A program made the position numbers and the translations under genes. A DNA stretch of 64,000 nucleotides, from positions 19,561 through 83,560 of the forward strand of contig PMSV01000015.1 of NCBI GenBank assembly GCA_003168265.1. Reading direction: 5' to 3'. Below are positions 60,403-64,000 of this stretch, one piece after another; within the stretch, counting starts at the first letter, position 1, and the number at the start of each line of letters is the position of its first letter. This DNA comes from Chitinophagaceae bacterium (GTDB taxonomy: Bacteria; Bacteroidota; Bacteroidia; Chitinophagales; Chitinophagaceae). The notes under the pieces were generated by a model, which was not told where the DNA came from, did not search any database, and saw nothing but the letters and a program-made list of their open reading frames with translations.

Positions 60403-61304
60403 AATTACTGATTAAAAAACTTCTTTTTAGAACCCTTTATCCAAAACCTTTTTTTGGTGTCAGGATTTTCAATGGGCAGATTGAGGAAAAAGTTTTTTTA
60501 CAAAAAAATAGTCTTGAACTGGACGTAAGCGACAGGCATAATATTGTTTGCGAAAGCCCTTTTTGTATAGCAATTTGGGTTGATAAAGATGATTTGAGAG
60601 AATTCGACACCGGCAAACTGAAATTAAGAATTGAAAAAAAACGAAAGTTAATAGCCCTCTTAAATATTAGATTAAAAAAAAAGCTGGAACAGGAAAGTGG
60701 AGCAATTTTAGTACTTCAGATAATAAAAGTAAGATGCTACCAGTTAAATCTTTTGCATCAATTCATTTTGATTAGTTTTTTCTTTTCCAATAAAAAACAT
60801 GTATATGCTGAAGCAGAAAAGTACGGCGCAATATATTCCTATCCCCGAAGAGTAATTGTTACATCATTCAAGAATGACGAATATTACAATATTTTCCCCA
60901 TGGATTTTCAGGGAGAATTCCCCGAAGCAAATATTTATTTGTTAGGGCTTAAGGCAACAAATATTACTGTTAATAAGATAATTGAAAGTAAGCGGGTAGT
61001 CGTATCGACCACTGAAGCCATTGATACAAAAACAATTTACGATCTGGGTGTTCATCATAGCAAAACACCTCCGAAAGTTGAAAATTTACCTTTCAATGTT
61101 GAAGAAAGTGAGTTATTAAAATTTCCCGTACCGGAATTTTCTTCTTCATACAGAGAAATTGAAATAATAAATTCATATAAGCTTGGAAGCCATATAATGC
61201 TTGTGGGTAAGATTTTGAATTCAAAAAACCTGCATCATAGCTATTGCTCGCTATATCATGTTCATTTTTTTGAGCACTTCGGTTCCGGTTATGCAGAGGT
61301 CTAA
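60399..61304 (+). CDS. Protein with a flavin-reductase-like split-barrel domain
   Basis: A 301-residue protein. About residues 140-280 resemble the FMN-binding flavin-reductase-like domain: RRVIVTSFKNDEYYNIFPMD, LGLKATNITVNKIIESKRVV, DLGVHHSKTPPKVENLPFN and INSYKLGSHIMLVGKI, in the order seen in that family. The first 130 residues contain a basic helical stretch (IEKKRKLIALLNIRLKKKL) and match nothing I recognise. It may be a flavin-dependent redox enzyme coupled to the methyltransferase upstream. Its last codons overlap the stop of the convergent GT39 gene (61301-61304). Confidence 0.6.
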   Translation: MKLLIKKLLFRTLYPKPFFGVRIFNGQIEEKVFLQKNSLELDVSDRHNIVCESPFCIAIWVDKDDLREFDTGKLKLRIEKKRKLIALLNIRLKKKLEQESGAILVLQIIKVRCYQLNLLHQFILISFFFSNKKHVYAEAEKYGAIYSYPRRVIVTSFKNDEYYNIFPMDFQGEFPEANIYLLGLKATNITVNKIIESKRVVVSTTEAIDTKTIYDLGVHHSKTPPKVENLPFNVEESELLKFPVPEFSSSYREIEIINSYKLGSHIMLVGKILNSKNLHHSYCSLYHVHFFEHFGSGYAEV

Positions 61305-62791
61305 TTTCCGTTCTGAGTTTTATTGACATAAATATAATAACCGAATAGACATTTATCGAAATAATAATTTCTAAAAGTTAATTTATCTATGAAATCCCGG
61401 ATATCGTAATCAACGGTCCTCTTATACACTTCTGATTGTGGCACCAGAATCATTTTTGGTTTACTGTTTTCAATATCATCAATAAATCTTTCTTTCGCTC
61501 TTTTAGTTTGCGTAACATTAAAATAAATGCATGGGGATACTCTTTCAGAATATGCCTGTACTATCGCGCCGTATCCCGCAACCAGAACTTCGTCATCTTT
61601 TGCAGTATTTGATTTTACCCACAGCCCCATCATTCTTTTTGAATAATCATCCGGCTCCTGACTTAAATCCGAACAATAATCTGTTCGCTTTTCATTCGAA
61701 GTAAATATCATTTTCTTCAGTGTTGCCAGGGGTTCGATAATTCTGGGAAAAAAGCAAATTATTACAATTATCATTATTTTTTTTGCATTTATCCGGTAAG
61801 ATTCCGCCACATAATTAATTGCGCCAGCATTCATTATTGCTAAAGCCGGAAGCATGTTTTTCAAATGCTGGTCAGAATAAACCCCTATAACGCTGATGCC
61901 GGTAAACTCAAATACCAGCCATAAAACAAATAATTTATTTTTTTGCCTAATAAAAAAATATCCAATTAGCCCTGGTAACATTAAAACAAATTCAGAGTAA
62001 AAAACGTGATTGAATAGGCTTTCCGATTTCCATAATATTGAATGATCTGTCACACTGCCGGAACCGAAATTGTCTGCAATTGAATAGATGAAAATGTCAT
62101 GCAGGCTAATTCCTGAAAAGGACAAAAGAGCAAAAATAACCGCTACAGTCACTACCAGGCCGTAAATAAATATAAGCACCGATTTGTTTCTGTTTAATAC
62201 TAAAAAAATAAAAATAGCCAATACGCCAAAAAACTCAGGTAACCTGAATAAGAACCCGAAGCCGGCCAAAATTCCGCTGATAAAAAAATGCCTATTCTTA
62301 TTTCCCCTGGCTGCAAAGTAAACTGAGGCAACTATAAAAGCTACAGCGTATGATTCGGTATAAGAAACGTATTTGCCGCCTGTAGCATGCCAAACTAGAG
62401 AAAACCCGTAAATTGTAATTGCCAGAATTCCTGCAAATTCTCCTGAGAAAATCTTCGCAATTTTATATACAAAATATAACCCGCAGGATTGAAAGCAGAT
62501 ACCAATCAAACGAGGAAACCAATAATTTACTCCGAAAAGCCTGTCTGATAGTCCGAACATTGCGAAAATCAATGGCGACTTGTTATCTACTCCTCCCGCA
62601 TAAGGCACTAGTCCGTTTCGAAACCAGTTTCTGCCTATATATTGCCACATGGCTTCGTCAAATGTCAGCGAGTGATTATAATTTAAGAATGCAACTGACA
62701 ACTGCAGCAAAAAAAATAATACGACTAAATATGAAACACCCGTTTTGTAATAAACATTTTGTATTCTATCCGGCGATGTGGATTTAAGCAT
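61301..62791 (-). CDS. GT39-type membrane glycosyltransferase (ArnT/PMT-like)
   Basis: A 496-residue membrane protein with about eleven helices. The first periplasmic loop contains TFDEAMWQYIGRNWFRNGLV, with the Asp-Glu of GT-C enzymes, followed by DNKSPLIFAMFGLSDRLFG, the family K/N-x-P-L block. A second hydrophobic half ends in a C-terminal soluble region (ERVSPCIYFNVTQTKRAKER, VPQSEVYKRTVDYDIRDFID). These enzymes use polyprenyl-phosphate sugars to decorate proteins or lipid A on the outer face. It is AT-rich and tail-to-tail with the methyltransferase pair. Confidence 0.88.
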   Translation of the reverse strand: MLKSTSPDRIQNVYYKTGVSYLVVLFFLLQLSVAFLNYNHSLTFDEAMWQYIGRNWFRNGLVPYAGGVDNKSPLIFAMFGLSDRLFGVNYWFPRLIGICFQSCGLYFVYKIAKIFSGEFAGILAITIYGFSLVWHATGGKYVSYTESYAVAFIVASVYFAARGNKNRHFFISGILAGFGFLFRLPEFFGVLAIFIFLVLNRNKSVLIFIYGLVVTVAVIFALLSFSGISLHDIFIYSIADNFGSGSVTDHSILWKSESLFNHVFYSEFVLMLPGLIGYFFIRQKNKLFVLWLVFEFTGISVIGVYSDQHLKNMLPALAIMNAGAINYVAESYRINAKKIMIIVIICFFPRIIEPLATLKKMIFTSNEKRTDYCSDLSQEPDDYSKRMMGLWVKSNTAKDDEVLVAGYGAIVQAYSERVSPCIYFNVTQTKRAKERFIDDIENSKPKMILVPQSEVYKRTVDYDIRDFIDKLTFRNYYFDKCLFGYYIYVNKTQNGN

Positions 62792-63264
62792 GTTAATTTC
62801 AAAAGCTGGCAGGGTCCATTGCCGCAGTCAGTATTGATGACTTCAAGTTATTCTATTTTTTTAGCCAAACTCGAAAATTTTTTAGATTAGCACCTCCTCT
62901 CTGCAATACAAACTGCCCAACCCGATGGGAGAAGTATTTTTTCGTGTCTACAATCTGTAAACTTTTATATCTGATCCCGGGTATACTTTTCGCGTCCCAA
63001 ACGAACGTCCTGCAAAAGAATAGTCCTAAAGACATTCTGAAAAATATAATTCGGCATTACCCTTTAAGGGGTATATGTAAAATTGCTGATTATCGATAAT
63101 TTCACCGAAAGGCTTTTATCGAATATCAAATGCGAAAGAAAAGAACAATGAAGCGCTGAATTTTAAGCCAAAATAATTCCACACATACATAGCAATAAGC
63201 CTGTTATTATAACACGAAGAATCAAGCCTCGGCTGACTACTTTAAACAATTTGAAATAAACACA
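62792..63264. other. AT-rich intergenic region
   Basis: 473 bases between divergent genes. TTATCGATAA at about 63090 is a short palindrome; nothing else of note. Confidence 0.4.
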
Positions 63265-63752
63265 ATGGCACAAAATCTCGCCAACCCAAAGATCAAGCAA
63301 GTTTTCGTCCTTATGCTGGAGAACCGGTCCTTTGACCACATACTCGGATTTTCCGGTCTCACCGGCACAGACGCCGCAACCGGTCAGCCCACCTCCATTA
63401 ACGGGGCCGGTGCGGCAAATTCGAACAGCTATCTAGGCATCCCCTATCCGGCCACCGTACAGGCTGACGATATCATGCCATTTGACCCGGGTCATGAGTT
63501 CCCGGACGTGATGGAACAACTCTCCAGTGCAGGAATCAAGTACAATGGTGGCTCATACCCTGCGATTAACAACGGCGGCTTTGTGAGCAATTATGCAACT
63601 ACCAAATCATTGGGCGAAGGCGGTGCTACAGGTAATTTCGGAGAGATCATGAAATGCTATGATACAACAAACCAGCTACCTGTGCTCTCCGCGCTTGCAA
63701 AGGAATTCGCAGTTTGCGATCATTGGTTTGCTTCGCTGCCCGGCCCCACTAG
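63265..63752 (+). CDS. Phosphoesterase (phospholipase C / acid phosphatase AcpA type), interrupted
   Basis: The first 162 codons of a phosphoesterase-family gene. KQVFVLMLENRSFDHILGFS is the conserved N-terminal metal-binding block (Glu-Asn-Arg-Ser-Phe-Asp-His), and DHWFASLPGPT the second block, normally followed by W-x-N-R. At 63750 the sequence switches to the acyltransferase repeat, leaving an artificial end a few codons on. Full members are 400-700 residues and hydrolyse phosphodiesters or phosphomonoesters outside the cell. No signal peptide is apparent. The break is at the repeat boundary and is more likely a joining error than a true truncation. Confidence 0.85.
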
Positions 63753-64000
63753 GCAAGATTATAAATGAACAAAACGCGCAAAAACCACAATTGATAAGAA
63801 ACTGGGACGAAGATCCAGCGCAGGATCAACTCATACCATTTATAATCGTGCAGCAGGATGCGGTTATTACTCAAGGTCATCAGTTGGGTCTTCAGAACGA
63901 TATTCCTGCCATAAAAAGAAAACTCCAGGATATAGGTAAAAAGAAGACCCACTGCACTCCATATGAGATAAGGTACAATCAGGTTTTGGAACCGTCTCCC
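63750..64000. repeat. Exact direct repeat, copy 2 (reaches the window edge)
   Basis: Identical over 251 bases to 58895-59145, same orientation, 4855 bases downstream. It begins inside the phosphoesterase gene without target-site duplication or terminal inverted repeats. In the minus strand it encodes residues 90-172 of the acyltransferase. Confidence 0.97.

Noticed and set aside
62869..62900. TTAGCC in an intergenic region
   Set aside because: No CCGTCTTTA-like block at the required spacing.

Overview
The window looks like chromosomal DNA from a Bacteroidota bacterium, most likely Chitinophagaceae or a close relative. The evidence is a SusC/FecA-type TonB receptor with an N-terminal carboxypeptidase-regulatory domain, an RteC-family protein, a FecI-type ECF sigma factor, two unlinked MacB/FtsX-type permeases of about 800 residues, a BlaI/BlaR1 pair, LytTR and hybrid histidine kinases, and few Shine-Dalgarno sequences. 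It is mostly ordinary chromosome with short operons. No rRNA, tRNA, CRISPR array or complete insertion sequence was found.

Layout. 0-3 kb: 5' end of a TenA/PqqC-like gene, a HisC-like aminotransferase, an RteC-like protein and an orphan ECF sigma factor, all on the minus strand. 3.4-6.3 kb: biotin operon bioB-bioD-bioA with overlapping start/stop codons. 6.5-7.3 kb: a secreted carboxypeptidase-regulatory-like protein. 8.1-15.1 kb: a signalling block (multi-PAS kinase, CheY-like regulator, receiver-PAS-HisKA_3 kinase, then a LuxR-type DNA-binding protein and a receiver-only protein on separate genes). 15.1-16.9 kb: a noncoding island with tandem repeats and structured RNA candidates. 16.9-24 kb: Gfo/Idh/MocA oxidoreductase, creatininase-family protein, CAP-domain protein, magnesium P-type ATPase and a YefM/YoeB toxin-antitoxin pair. 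24.3-35 kb: serine hydrolase, truncated PIN/HTH pair, DUF4386 protein, TonB receptor facing an ApbE-DUF2271/PepSY/triple-repeat operon, and blaI/blaR1. 35-54 kb: metabolic, envelope and resistance genes, including an ArsC-acetyltransferase fusion and a glycosyltransferase-phosphatase fusion. 55.3-58.2 kb: LytTR regulator plus hybrid kinase. 58.3-62.8 kb: acyltransferase and an AT-rich methyltransferase/flavin-reductase-like/GT39 group. 63.3 kb to the end: a phosphoesterase gene cut off by an exact 251-bp copy of part of the acyltransferase gene.

The most interesting signal is a dispersed noncoding system. A bipartite motif, TTAGCC-N16-CCGTCTTTA, occurs six times with an exact 16-base spacer and always outside genes; one weaker seventh copy is also present. 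The spacing is that of an ECF sigma promoter. One copy lies upstream of, and points toward, the orphan ECF sigma gene at 2513-3070. Two others lie 34-49 bases upstream of members of a two-hairpin RNA family in which stem sequences change between copies while pairing and loops are kept. Four members are seen: three in the 16.35-16.64 kb cluster and one on the opposite strand at 19.8 kb. The same island carries two arrays of roughly 31-bp dyad-symmetric tandem repeats. I infer a sigma factor that autoregulates and drives small structured RNAs. A non-autonomous repeat family that carries its own promoter-like sequence would also fit.
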